Assembly: GCA_964611145.1 (NCBI GenBank)
Contig: CAZSYM010000001.1
Span: 67,821 to 131,820 of the forward strand
Reading direction: 5' to 3'
Length of the DNA stretch: 64,000 bases
Source: WFQV01 sp964611145
GTDB lineage: Bacteria > Bacteroidota > Ignavibacteria > Ignavibacteriales > Melioribacteraceae
A program made the position numbers and the translations under genes. The notes beneath the pieces are model-generated. The model had not been told where the DNA came from. It was given only the letters and a program-made list of their open reading frames with translations, and searched no databases. Shown piece by piece: positions 25,884 through 34,872 of this stretch (position 1 is its first letter; every line of letters begins with the position of its first letter).

Positions 25884-27659
25884 CTAATTTTCACCTTTAT
25901 AATACTGTGCGCGGTAAAGCTTATAGTAAATGCCTTTCTTGTGTAATAGTTCTTCGTGGGTGCCGACTTCACGCAATTCCCCTTTGTGCATTACGAAAAT
26001 TACGTCCGAGTGTCGGATTGTGGACAAGCGATGTGCGATTATAACGGAAGTTCTTTCCTTCAAAATTCTCTCCGTTGCCTCTTGAATTAATTTTTCCGTT
26101 TCGGTATCAATGTTTGAAGTCGCCTCGTCTAAAATAAGAATTCGTGGATTAAAAGCCAAAGCTCTGGCGAAAGAAAGGAGTTGTTTTTCTCCCGTACTTA
26201 ATTCGCCCCCGCCTTCTCCGAGCAAATGTTCATAGCCATACTTAAGATTCTCGATGAAAATATCGGCTCCCGCTATTTTAGCCGCTTTTTTTATTTCTTC
26301 TTCGGTGATTTCCTTCGCTCCGAGGGTTATGTTGTATTTAATACTTCCCGAAAAGAGAACGGTGTCCTGAGGCACCACGGAAATCAACTTTCTCAATTCT
26401 TTTTTGTCATAATTATTTATGTTTACTCCGTCTATCAAAACAGCTCCTTTTTGCACTGTGTAAAAACCCGTTAGGATATTTATTATACTTGTTTTGCCCG
26501 CACCGGTTGCGCCCACAATTGCAACTCTTTGGCCAGGAAGAATTTTAAAAGAAACATTCCGCAAAACATAATTTCCCTCCTCGTAGGCAAACCAAACGTT
26601 TTTGAATTCGATAAGCCCCTTTATTTCCTTCGGTTTCAATCTCTCTTTTCCGTCCTCGTCGTCCACAGGCGTATCGAACATTTTAAATATTCTTTCCGAG
26701 GAAGCCATTGCAGTTTGGAGGATATTGTATTTTTCTGATAAATCTCTGATAGGGCGGAAAAACATTTCCGTGTATTGCATGAATGCAAAGAGAGCGCCTA
26801 TCGTAACGGTTCCTTGTAAGGTTTGTCCGCCGCCATACCATAGGACTAACGCAGCGGCAAAGGAGCCAATCATTTCCACGACAGGGAAGAAGAGAGCATA
26901 ATAATAGACGGAGCGGATATTTGCTTTTTTATATTCGTTATTTATCTCCGTAAATTTTTCAAATTCCTTTTTCTCCTTCACAAAAATTTTCACGAGGTGA
27001 ATTCCCGAAATCCTTTCTTGCATGTAGCTGTTTAATCTTGCCAAATGAAGCCGTATATCTCGATAGGCTTTTCTGACTTTTCGCCTGAAAAGAAAAGTGG
27101 AGTAGAACAAAAGAGGAACTACGGAAAGTGTTACCAAGGCTAATCGCCATGAGATAAAAAACATAAATCCCAAAATCCACAGCAGGATAAAAATATCGCT
27201 GAAAATCATTACGATTCCCGAGGCAAAGAGATCGTTTAAAGCCTCCACGTCGTTGGTCACGCGAGTTACCAATCTCCCCACCGGTGTATGGTCGAAAAAT
27301 TTAAGAGACATTTTCAAAACGCGCTTGAAGAGTCCCACGCGCATGTCCCGAATAATCCTTTGTCCCATCAATTGGGTATAATAAGCAAGGATGTACTGAG
27401 CCGTGGATTGGAGCAAAAGTGAAGCAAGAAGAATAATCCCTATCAACAAGAGTCCGTTGTAATCTCCTACGGAAATATACTTATCAATTGCAACCTTTGT
27501 GAGATACGGACGGAGCGGTCCCAAACCGGCTACGAGAAGGTTCAGGAAAACGCCCAAGACGACGAGTTTTTTATAAGGTGCCACCCATTTCAAAAGGCGC
27601 TTCATTAAAGTGGCATCATATGCTTTACCCACAATATCGTCGTAGGCGTGATTAATCAT
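25884..27659 (-). CDS. ABC exporter half-transporter (consensus-Glu subunit)
   Basis: A 591-residue type IV ABC exporter half with six membrane helices (about 20-320) and a C-terminal ATPase domain. It has Walker A 'GATGAGKTS', Walker B with catalytic Glu 'LILDEATSNID' and His-loop 'IAHRLST'. Its signature is 'LSTGEKQ' instead of LSGGQ. The neighbouring half-transporter has the opposite pattern (normal signature, Asp instead of Glu), as in heterodimeric exporters such as TM287/288 or LmrCD. One complete and one degenerate ATP site should form at the dimer interface. The two genes overlap by four bases (ATGA). The substrate is unknown; lipids, drugs or small products are possible. Confidence 0.9.
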   Translation of the reverse strand: MINHAYDDIVGKAYDATLMKRLLKWVAPYKKLVVLGVFLNLLVAGLGPLRPYLTKVAIDKYISVGDYNGLLLIGIILLASLLLQSTAQYILAYYTQLMGQRIIRDMRVGLFKRVLKMSLKFFDHTPVGRLVTRVTNDVEALNDLFASGIVMIFSDIFILLWILGFMFFISWRLALVTLSVVPLLFYSTFLFRRKVRKAYRDIRLHLARLNSYMQERISGIHLVKIFVKEKKEFEKFTEINNEYKKANIRSVYYYALFFPVVEMIGSFAAALVLWYGGGQTLQGTVTIGALFAFMQYTEMFFRPIRDLSEKYNILQTAMASSERIFKMFDTPVDDEDGKERLKPKEIKGLIEFKNVWFAYEEGNYVLRNVSFKILPGQRVAIVGATGAGKTSIINILTGFYTVQKGAVLIDGVNINNYDKKELRKLISVVPQDTVLFSGSIKYNITLGAKEITEEEIKKAAKIAGADIFIENLKYGYEHLLGEGGGELSTGEKQLLSFARALAFNPRILILDEATSNIDTETEKLIQEATERILKERTSVIIAHRLSTIRHSDVIFVMHKGELREVGTHEELLHKKGIYYKLYRAQYYKGEN

Positions 27660-29404
27660 GCTTCCTTCTCCAATTCCTTTTCCAGCGCTTGCATTAAATA
27701 AAGTCGCTCGTAAATACCTTTCTTTCTCAACAATTCCTCGTGCGTCCCTTCTTCCACTATTTTGCCCTTTTCCAGAACGTAGATTTTGTCCGCGCGCTGC
27801 ACGGTGGAGATTCTATGGGCAATTATAATCACTGTCATATTTCTCGTTAAATTATCCAGATTTTTCAGGATAGCATTTTCGGTGTCGGAGTCCACGGCCG
27901 AGAGGGCATCGTCAAGAATTAGGATTTTGGGATTTATAGCCAAGGCACGGGCTAGGGATACTCTTTGCTTTTGTCCGCCGGAAAGGGTAAGACCTTTTTC
28001 CCCTACAAAGGAATCATAGCCATGGGGAAAATCCTTTTCGTCCCGACTCAACTCCGCTGCCGATACAATCTTTTTTAATATGTCGTCGTTCCCGTTTTCT
28101 AAACCGTACAGAATGTTGTTTTTAATAGTATCTGAAAAAAGAAACGCTTCTTGCACCGCAAAGCCTATTGCACTCCGCAAAGTCGAAAGCGGGATGTCTC
28201 GAATATCTTTCCCGTCCACTAAAATTCTTCCCTCCGTAACATCGAAGAATCGCGGTATCAAATTCGCGATAGTGGTTTTCCCACAGCCCACTTTACCGAC
28301 AAAAGCGACTTTACTCCCCGCAGCGATTTTAAAATTAAGATTTTCCAAAACCTTCCCGTTTCCGTTTTCATATTCGAAGCCCACGTTTTCGAATACAATT
28401 TCTCCTTTTATTTCAAACGGTGTCTCCGAGTCGGCTTCCGGGAAAATTTCCTCGGGCGTTTCGTCCATGATTTTTTTTAATCTTTTCATACTTGCCGCCG
28501 CTTGCTGTACAATGTTGAGCACCCATCCGAAGGCAATAAGAGGCCAAATAAGCATTCCCAAATAGACAAGGAATGCGGAAATATCGCCCAATGTCAATTC
28601 CTTATTTATAACCATAGCGCCGCCGACCCAAATCACTATTATCATGGAGATTCCCGAGACGAAAAAAAGTACGGGCATAAACCATGCTTGCACTCGCACT
28701 TTGGACATATTTTTGTTCAGGTATTCATCTGCGAGTTCTTCGAATTCCTCGGCGAAACCGTTTTCCCGTACGTACGATTTTACCACGCGTATTCCCGCAA
28801 ATGTCTCTTGAGCTTTGGCGGTTAATTCGGAAAATTTCTCCTGGATTTTTGCGAAGCGCTTATGCACAACCTTGCTAAGAAGATAAACAAAGAGGGAAAT
28901 AAATGGCAGAGGAAGAATGGTATAAAAAGCGAGGGGTGTGGAAATTGCAAACATTACGCTGAAAATTATTATAAAGCGCGTCAATGTGTCCATAGAAAAA
29001 ATCAAGCCGGGACCTGCGTACATTCGCACGGCGGAGATATCGTTCGTGGCGTGGGCAATCAAATCTCCGACTGCTCGCCGTTTAAAAAAAGAAAGGGGCA
29101 GTTTTTGCACATGGGACCAAAAATCCTGACGCAAATCGAACTCCACCTCGCGGGACATTACGGCAATCGTGGAGCGAACGAAGAAACGCAAAGCAAAGGA
29201 AAGCACCGCAGCGCCCACGATGTACAAGGCATAGGTCGTAATCGTGGAAAAATCTTTTTTCGCAACAATGTCGTTTATGCCCGCTCTTATCTGCAAGGGA
29301 ATAAAGACCTGTAGCAGTGCGCCCAAGACTATTCCCGCGAACCCCGCGAAAATTTTAGCTCGGTATTTCAGAAAATATTTATTGAGCGCTTTCAGACTTC
29401 TCAT
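27656..29404 (-). CDS. ABC exporter half-transporter (degenerate-site subunit)
   Basis: A 582-residue partner of the preceding exporter half, with six membrane helices followed by an ATPase domain. Walker A is 'GKVGCGKTT' and the signature 'LSGGQKQRVS' is canonical. Walker B reads 'LILDDALSAVD', so Asp replaces the catalytic Glu. That substitution, matched by the imperfect signature in the other subunit, identifies the non-catalytic site of a heterodimeric exporter. The start overlaps the stop of the C45 hydrolase gene (ATGA), and the stop overlaps the start of the other half, so three genes are translationally chained. Confidence 0.9.
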   Translation of the reverse strand: MRSLKALNKYFLKYRAKIFAGFAGIVLGALLQVFIPLQIRAGINDIVAKKDFSTITTYALYIVGAAVLSFALRFFVRSTIAVMSREVEFDLRQDFWSHVQKLPLSFFKRRAVGDLIAHATNDISAVRMYAGPGLIFSMDTLTRFIIIFSVMFAISTPLAFYTILPLPFISLFVYLLSKVVHKRFAKIQEKFSELTAKAQETFAGIRVVKSYVRENGFAEEFEELADEYLNKNMSKVRVQAWFMPVLFFVSGISMIIVIWVGGAMVINKELTLGDISAFLVYLGMLIWPLIAFGWVLNIVQQAAASMKRLKKIMDETPEEIFPEADSETPFEIKGEIVFENVGFEYENGNGKVLENLNFKIAAGSKVAFVGKVGCGKTTIANLIPRFFDVTEGRILVDGKDIRDIPLSTLRSAIGFAVQEAFLFSDTIKNNILYGLENGNDDILKKIVSAAELSRDEKDFPHGYDSFVGEKGLTLSGGQKQRVSLARALAINPKILILDDALSAVDSDTENAILKNLDNLTRNMTVIIIAHRISTVQRADKIYVLEKGKIVEEGTHEELLRKKGIYERLYLMQALEKELEKEA

Positions 29405-30642
29405 TGCGGAAATGCTTTTAATCCGAACAGTTTTTCATATTTTGTGGAAACATACGAATCGACAAATTTATAAAATTCAACCGCCTCTTTTACCGAAAAG
29501 GCGTTTTTCTTTCTCCATTTTTCCAAGAGCGATATGCCGTTCGTTATTATTTTGTTTTCCACGGTGCGCAACAGTTGTAAAAATCCGGTTTGTTCTTTGT
29601 TCACCACTTTCGAAAGCAACATGTATTTTTTACCCGAGCCTCTTGAAATGGGGAAGCATTTCGCTTTAAGCTTCAAAGCCATTTCGCACAAGGGAGCGTT
29701 CGAAGAATCGGCGGCGGTCAACAAGCGGGGCAATGTTTCTTTTGTATTAACCCAAAGAGGCACGGCAACGGAGGTAAGCTGAAAACCGAGTATTGTCCAC
29801 ATCGTAGAAAGAGCGGGGGATTCACCATGCCGAACTCCTTGCACGACAACAGTGGAAACCGAGCTGTAGCGAGGTATAAAATCTTCGAGCACGACGAATT
29901 TATTCTCTTTCTCCGAGGGCGGGTTTAGGGACAAATCGACATTTAACAATGAATGCTTGAGGGAACGGCTTACATCTTGCAAAAGAAATTTAAAATCGAG
30001 GTCGTTGGTTTCCGAAGCCTTGTCTAACAACTCCTCCGCGGTCAGATAACGAATGTAGCCCTTCCCCTCGTCCTTTCTGCCTGTAAAAGAGAAGTTCGTA
30101 CGAATCACATATCCGAACGGGGCAATTGTCGAATCGTTTACGTCTATTTTATTTATCGAAAAATTATTTACCTCGAAATACGCCGCTCCTCCGTAAGCGT
30201 CTATAACACCGAAGTTCGCCTCCACGCCCAAGGGTTTGGGTAGATCTCGCAACAATTCCTCGAAATCGTCCACCGTAGCGCAATTCATCAGAGCGAGCTT
30301 CATTATTTCTCCCTCTTTGTCCTGTACTCTGGTTGTATCGGTGAGGGATTTCAAATTGTAAGATGCGGAATTCATTATGGCGAAACCTTCCGAATTAAGG
30401 CCCGTCCAAACTTCTTTTCCCGCCGCATCTTCGGAATTAATCAAGCCAAGATAATCGTATTTGCCGTCGTCGAAAAAGCGTATTTTGTTCTGGAAAAAAT
30501 GGGTATCTCTGTGTTTGAACAGGAGCGGTCTGCCGTCTTTGGTAAATTTGCCCGAGATAACGGCGGTGGTACATGGCTTGGAAAGGGTTGTAATGACAAG
30601 CGAAAGGACTAATATTAAAAACCTTCTCATTTTTTGCTCCAT
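29401..30642 (-). CDS. Exported C45-family Ntn-hydrolase
   Basis: An N-terminal-nucleophile hydrolase of the C45 (acyl-CoA:6-aminopenicillanate acyltransferase / carcinine hydrolase-like) family. A signal peptide ends around residue 23, immediately before Cys24 in 'KPCTTAVISG'. Removal of the leader would expose this Cys as the catalytic N-terminal residue. The remaining family pattern, 'PLLFKHRDT', 'GLNSEGFAIMNSAS', 'NFGVIDAYGGAAYFEV' and 'YVIRTNFS', is well kept over 413 residues. It is the first gene of the chain leading into the ABC exporter pair, with an ATGA overlap. Members cleave amide bonds of small acylated or peptide-like molecules; the substrate here is unknown. Confidence 0.82.
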   Translation of the reverse strand: MEQKMRRFLILVLSLVITTLSKPCTTAVISGKFTKDGRPLLFKHRDTHFFQNKIRFFDDGKYDYLGLINSEDAAGKEVWTGLNSEGFAIMNSASYNLKSLTDTTRVQDKEGEIMKLALMNCATVDDFEELLRDLPKPLGVEANFGVIDAYGGAAYFEVNNFSINKIDVNDSTIAPFGYVIRTNFSFTGRKDEGKGYIRYLTAEELLDKASETNDLDFKFLLQDVSRSLKHSLLNVDLSLNPPSEKENKFVVLEDFIPRYSSVSTVVVQGVRHGESPALSTMWTILGFQLTSVAVPLWVNTKETLPRLLTAADSSNAPLCEMALKLKAKCFPISRGSGKKYMLLSKVVNKEQTGFLQLLRTVENKIITNGISLLEKWRKKNAFSVKEAVEFYKFVDSYVSTKYEKLFGLKAFPQ

Positions 30643-30717
30643 AATGTATCGGTTACAACATTTAAAAATAAGAATTTCGAAACGCTTTTCTGATAACGGA
30701 ACTCACAAAATAAAAAA

Positions 30718-30735
30718 GGACGCTTTTTAGCGTCC
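30718..30735 (-). terminator. Terminator downstream of serS
   Basis: Seven-base arms (30718-30724 and 30729-30735) with a four-base loop are followed on the minus strand by TTTTTTATTTTG. It lies about 55 bases past the serS stop. Confidence 0.75.
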
Positions 30736-30788
30736 CCGTATTTTTCAAAGTAAACAAAAAATTATCGGAAGTATCCCGCGAAAAGGCA

Positions 30789-32066
30789 TCATTCGATCAC
30801 ATCGAAATTCGTGTATTTCCGCAGAGGCTCCGGAACAATTACCTTTCCGTCTTCCGTGAAATAATTTTCCAAAAGGGAAACCATCAGCCGACTCGTAGCC
30901 AGCCCCGAGCCGTTAAGTGTATGAACGAAGTTAACCTTTTTGGTTTCCTTGTCGCGGTACTTAATATTAGCGCGCCGTGCTTGGAAGTCCTCGAAATTAC
31001 TACACGATGAAGCTTCCAACCATTTTTGTTCCGCCGGTGACCACGTTTCTATGTCGTAACATTTCGCTGCGGAAAAGCTTAAATCCCCTGTGCAAAGGAG
31101 AATAACGCGATACGGAATTTTAAGAGCTTTTAGAATATCCTCGGCATCGGAGACGATTTTCTCCAGTTCGTCGTATGAGTTTTCCGGTTTTACGATTTTA
31201 ACCATTTCCACTTTATTAAATTGATGTACGCGCAAGAACCCCTTCGATTCCTTTCCGTAAGAACCCGCTTCGCGACGGAAGCATGCGGAATAAGCCACGT
31301 AGTTTTTCGGTATTTCTTCTTCGTTCAATATTTCATCTCTGTGCAAATTTGTTACGGGAACCTCCGCTGTGGGAATGGGAAACAGTCCATCCTTTTCAGC
31401 AAAGTACATATCCTCTTCGAGTTTCGGAATTTGTCCGGTGCCAATCATCGATTCCCTGTTAACCAAGAAAGGCGGAAATACTTCCGTGTAGCCGTGTTTC
31501 TCGATGTGATAGTTCAGCATGAAATTTATCAAAGCTCTTTCCAGCGTAGCGCCTTTGCCGACATAGACGGGAAAGCCGGAGCCGCTTATTTTGGCGCCTC
31601 TTTCGAAGTCCAATATTCCCAAGCGTTTTCCGATTTCGAGATGGTCTTTTGTGTAGGGCTTTTTGGCGAAGTCATAACCTTCAGGAATCCAGCGTCGTAT
31701 TTCCACATTATCCGCCTCGCTTTTTCCCACAGGCACGCTTTCGTGAGGAATATTTGGAACCCATGCCAACAGCTCGTTTAAATCGGAGGAGACTTTTCGA
31801 ATTTCCTCGTCCAATTCCTTAATTCTGTCCGAAACGGTTTTCATTTCCGCTATGATTTCGTCGGCACTCTCGCCTGCCTTTTTCAGGCGTCCTATTTCCT
31901 GCGACACCTTATTTCTGCGAGCTTTAAGTTCTTCGGCTTGCTGAAGGAGTTTTCGCCTTTCCTTGTCAAGTCGGAGTATCTCGTCTATATCCGCTTTTTC
32001 GTTCTTGTTCTTTACCGCTTCTTTTACTTTATCGGGATTTTCTCTAATAAACTTCAGGTCAAGCAT
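30789..32066 (-). CDS. serS: Seryl-tRNA synthetase
   Basis: Charges tRNA-Ser with serine; class II aminoacyl-tRNA synthetase. The N-terminal 100 residues form the long antiparallel coiled coil that grips the tRNA variable arm ('EILRLDKERRKLLQQAEELK' in parts). The catalytic core has 'TAEVPVTNLH', motif 2 'CFRREAGSYGKESKGFLRVHQF' (in parts) and motif 3 'NGSGLATSRLMVSLLENY' (in parts). The 425-residue length is normal. It follows leuS by 14 bases in the same direction, so leuS-serS form a two-gene transcript that ends at the hairpin at 30718-30735. Confidence 0.97.
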   Translation of the reverse strand: MLDLKFIRENPDKVKEAVKNKNEKADIDEILRLDKERRKLLQQAEELKARRNKVSQEIGRLKKAGESADEIIAEMKTVSDRIKELDEEIRKVSSDLNELLAWVPNIPHESVPVGKSEADNVEIRRWIPEGYDFAKKPYTKDHLEIGKRLGILDFERGAKISGSGFPVYVGKGATLERALINFMLNYHIEKHGYTEVFPPFLVNRESMIGTGQIPKLEEDMYFAEKDGLFPIPTAEVPVTNLHRDEILNEEEIPKNYVAYSACFRREAGSYGKESKGFLRVHQFNKVEMVKIVKPENSYDELEKIVSDAEDILKALKIPYRVILLCTGDLSFSAAKCYDIETWSPAEQKWLEASSCSNFEDFQARRANIKYRDKETKKVNFVHTLNGSGLATSRLMVSLLENYFTEDGKVIVPEPLRKYTNFDVIE

Positions 32067-32080
32067 TTTCTTTCCTTAAA

Positions 32081-34549
32081 TTATTTAACCACAATATTGT
32101 AAATTTTGTTTTTCACGTAAATTTCCTTCACGATATTCTTTCCTTCCAGGTGACGTTTTACATTGGGCGCCTGCATAGCTATTGTTTTTACGGTTTCCTG
32201 TTCAGCATCCGCCGGAACATTTATTTTAGCACGAACTTTCCCGTTTACCTGTACGGCAAGGGTGATTTCTTCCTTGACCAAAGCCTTTTTATCGTATTCG
32301 TACCAGACGGGTTTTTCGAAAATCGATTTTTGATTTCCCAATAAACTCCAAATCTCCTCGCCCAAGTGGGGAGCGAGCGGAGCGATCATAACCGCAAATC
32401 TTTGTAATGCGTAAGCTTTTATTTCTTCTTTTGCGGAGGGAAAGTTTTTCGTGAGTTCGTTGAGCAGTTCCATCAAAGCCGCCACTGCCGTATTAAAACC
32501 GAAGTTTTCAATTTCACGCCCGACCTTTTCCAGAGTTTCATGTGTTTTTCTGTAAATCGTCTTTTCGTTTTCGTTCAATTCGTCAAATGAATAAGAATCC
32601 TTAGGCGTCGCTTTTTGAAGTATATTTTCATTTTCCTTGAAGAGGGTGTAAACTCTCTGAACGAATCTGTCCACGCCGACAATTCCCTTGTCGCTCCAAT
32701 CTCCGCCAAGTTCATAGGGACCCATGAACATAAGATACATTCTGAATACATCGGAGCCGTATTTTTCCGTGAAGTCATCCGGGTTCACCACATTTCCGCG
32801 GGATTTCGACATTTTAGCTCCTTCGTTTGTAATGGTTCCCTGGTGAACCAATTTGGAGAAAGGTTCGTCGCTATTTACCAATCCGATATCTCTCAAGAAC
32901 TTATGGACGAAACGGGCGTAGAGCAAATGCATGGTAGCATGCTCGGCACCGCCCACGTACATATCGACCGGTGTCCATTTATTTGCCAAGTCTTTGTCGA
33001 ACATGCCAGCTTCGTAATGCGGATTCACGTAACGCAGATAATACCAAGAGGAATCCACGAAAGTATCCATTGTATCCGCATCTCTTTTTGCGGGACCGCC
33101 ACAGATGGGGCAAGTGGTGTTGATAAATTTTTCGTGGCGAGCCAAAGGCGATTCTCCACCTGGTTTGAAATCAACGTCGTAAGGGAGTTCAATCGGCAAT
33201 TGGTCTTCTGGCACGGGCACCTCGCCACATTTTTCACAATAAACAATCGGTATAGGCGTTCCCCAATAGCGTTGGCGAGAAATTAACCAGTCGCGCAATT
33301 TATAATTAACTTTTCTCGCGCCCAATCCCTTTTCTTCCAGGTAATCGATAACTTTGGCGATACCCTCGTCCGAGCGGACGCCGTTGAATTGGGCGGAGTT
33401 AATCATTGTCCCCACGCCGGTAAATGCTTCTTTCAGCTCTTCTTCCTCGGAAGTCCCGTCTTCAAGAATCACTTTCCTTATGGGTAAATTGAATTTCTTG
33501 GCAAATTCGAAATCCCTTTCGTCATGCGCCGGGACGGCCATCACGGCACCGGTTCCATAGCTGGAGAGCACATAATCGGCAATCCAAACCGGTACTTTTT
33601 CGCCATTGACAGGATTAATGGCGTAAGCGCCTGTGAAGACGCCCGTTTTTTCCTTTGCCGCGGAGGTTCTTTCTATCTCGGAAAGGTTTCGAACGGACTC
33701 GACGTATTTTTTCACTTCACCTTTATGTTCGTCGGTAGTGATTCTTTCGACCAACTCGTGCTCCGGTGCAAGCACAACATAAGTAACCCCGAAAAGTGTA
33801 TCGGGACGAGTGGTAAAGACGGTAAACTTCTCCTCGCTGCCGTCAATTTTGAACTCTATTTCCGCTCCCGTACTTTTGCCGATCCAATTTCTTTGCATCA
33901 ATTTTGTTTTTTCGGGCCAATCGATTTTGTCCAAATCCGCCAGTAATTCCTCGGCGTAATCGGTTATTTTCAAGAACCATTGGGTTAAATCTTTTTTGAC
34001 CACCGGTGTCCCGCATCGTTCGCAAGTGCCGTCGCTTTGTACCTGTTCGTTGGCAAGCACGGTTTTACAAGAGGGGCACCAATTAACGGGAGCGTTTTTT
34101 CTGTATGCCAGACCCTTTTTGTACATTTGTAAAAAGAGCCATTGATTCCACTTGTAATACTCCGGAACGCAGGTCATCAATTCGGCATTCCAATCGTACA
34201 TACACCCCATATTTTTCAATTGGCGACGAATATCCTTGATATTTTGCATTGTGCTATCGTAGGGGTGAATGCCGGTTTTGATGGCGTAATTCTCGGCGGG
34301 CAAGCCGAAAGCGTCATAGCCCATAGGTTCGAAAACGTTGTAGCCTTGTAGTTTTTTAAAACGTGCCCACGAATCCGTGGGTCCGTAATTGTACCAATGT
34401 CCTATATGTAGCTTTGCCCCGGAAGGATAAATAAACATTACAAGGGTATAAAGCTTCTTTTCGATGTCCGAAAGATCGGTTTTGTAAATTTCTTTTTCTT
34501 CCCAATAATTTTGCCACTTCTTCTCGATTTCTTTGAACGGATATTTCAT
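32081..34549 (-). CDS. leuS: Leucyl-tRNA synthetase
   Basis: Class I aminoacyl-tRNA synthetase that charges tRNA-Leu. The catalytic HIGH motif is 'LHIGHWYNYG' near residue 47, and KMSKS is present as 'KMSKSRGN' near residue 580. A zinc-binding segment with CPSC...CERC follows the HIGH region. The CP1 editing domain spans about 220-400 and contains the Thr-rich 'FTTRPDTLFG' that removes mischarged amino acids. The anticodon-binding and C-terminal domains complete a normal 822-residue enzyme. It is transcribed with serS. The 323-base region upstream separates it from a divergent gene. Confidence 0.97.
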   Translation of the reverse strand: MKYPFKEIEKKWQNYWEEKEIYKTDLSDIEKKLYTLVMFIYPSGAKLHIGHWYNYGPTDSWARFKKLQGYNVFEPMGYDAFGLPAENYAIKTGIHPYDSTMQNIKDIRRQLKNMGCMYDWNAELMTCVPEYYKWNQWLFLQMYKKGLAYRKNAPVNWCPSCKTVLANEQVQSDGTCERCGTPVVKKDLTQWFLKITDYAEELLADLDKIDWPEKTKLMQRNWIGKSTGAEIEFKIDGSEEKFTVFTTRPDTLFGVTYVVLAPEHELVERITTDEHKGEVKKYVESVRNLSEIERTSAAKEKTGVFTGAYAINPVNGEKVPVWIADYVLSSYGTGAVMAVPAHDERDFEFAKKFNLPIRKVILEDGTSEEEELKEAFTGVGTMINSAQFNGVRSDEGIAKVIDYLEEKGLGARKVNYKLRDWLISRQRYWGTPIPIVYCEKCGEVPVPEDQLPIELPYDVDFKPGGESPLARHEKFINTTCPICGGPAKRDADTMDTFVDSSWYYLRYVNPHYEAGMFDKDLANKWTPVDMYVGGAEHATMHLLYARFVHKFLRDIGLVNSDEPFSKLVHQGTITNEGAKMSKSRGNVVNPDDFTEKYGSDVFRMYLMFMGPYELGGDWSDKGIVGVDRFVQRVYTLFKENENILQKATPKDSYSFDELNENEKTIYRKTHETLEKVGREIENFGFNTAVAALMELLNELTKNFPSAKEEIKAYALQRFAVMIAPLAPHLGEEIWSLLGNQKSIFEKPVWYEYDKKALVKEEITLAVQVNGKVRAKINVPADAEQETVKTIAMQAPNVKRHLEGKNIVKEIYVKNKIYNIVVK

Positions 34550-34714
34550 TTTTCCACTTGACTTTTTTTTGTTAAAACAATTCGGAAAATTATTAAAATT
34601 AAAGGGGGTTTACAAGGCAAACCAGTGAGAGGGTTAGGACAAAGAAGTATTATTATATAAAGCTGAAATAATTTTTTATTTTTTTTCTTGACAAAAAAAT
34701 TTTTATTTGCGATT

Positions 34715-34747
34715 TTTGAATAGTTCTTTTAGAGAATTTTAAGTTTG
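34715..34747 (+). promoter_or_regulatory. Bacteroidota-type promoter upstream of the DUF2279 gene
   Basis: TTTG at 34715-34718, a 21-base spacer and TAAGTTTG at 34740-34747 fit the TTTG / TAnnTTTG consensus. The predicted start near 34754 leaves a leader of about 118 bases that contains the hairpin at 34773-34805. Confidence 0.45.
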
Positions 34748-34772
34748 CAACCCTCCATTAACAAACTATCCT

Positions 34773-34805
34773 GGCTGTCATGGTCCGCCCTCTACCATGG
34801 CAGCC
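34773..34805 (+). terminator. Terminator-like leader hairpin
   Basis: Twelve-base arms (34773-34784 and 34794-34805) pair with a single G-U. The nine-base loop CCGCCCTCT is repeated directly after the hairpin (34805-34813) and is followed by a run of T. It could act as an attenuator of the DUF2279 gene or end a short RNA of about 60 bases. Confidence 0.45.
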
Positions 34806-34872
34806 CGCCCTCTTTTTAATTTCATTTCTTTTGTTTACTTTCCGAAAGAATCTATTTTAAATTTTCATCGCG

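Larger units (their letters stand above)
34550..34872. other. AT-rich intergenic region between leuS and the DUF2279 gene
   Basis: The only non-coding stretch over 300 bases in the window. It is extremely AT-rich from 34650 to 34745. It must hold the leuS promoter (no clear match seen) and a good plus-strand promoter at 34715-34747 with a hairpin at 34773-34805. No tRNA, small gene or mobile element is visible. Confidence 0.6.
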
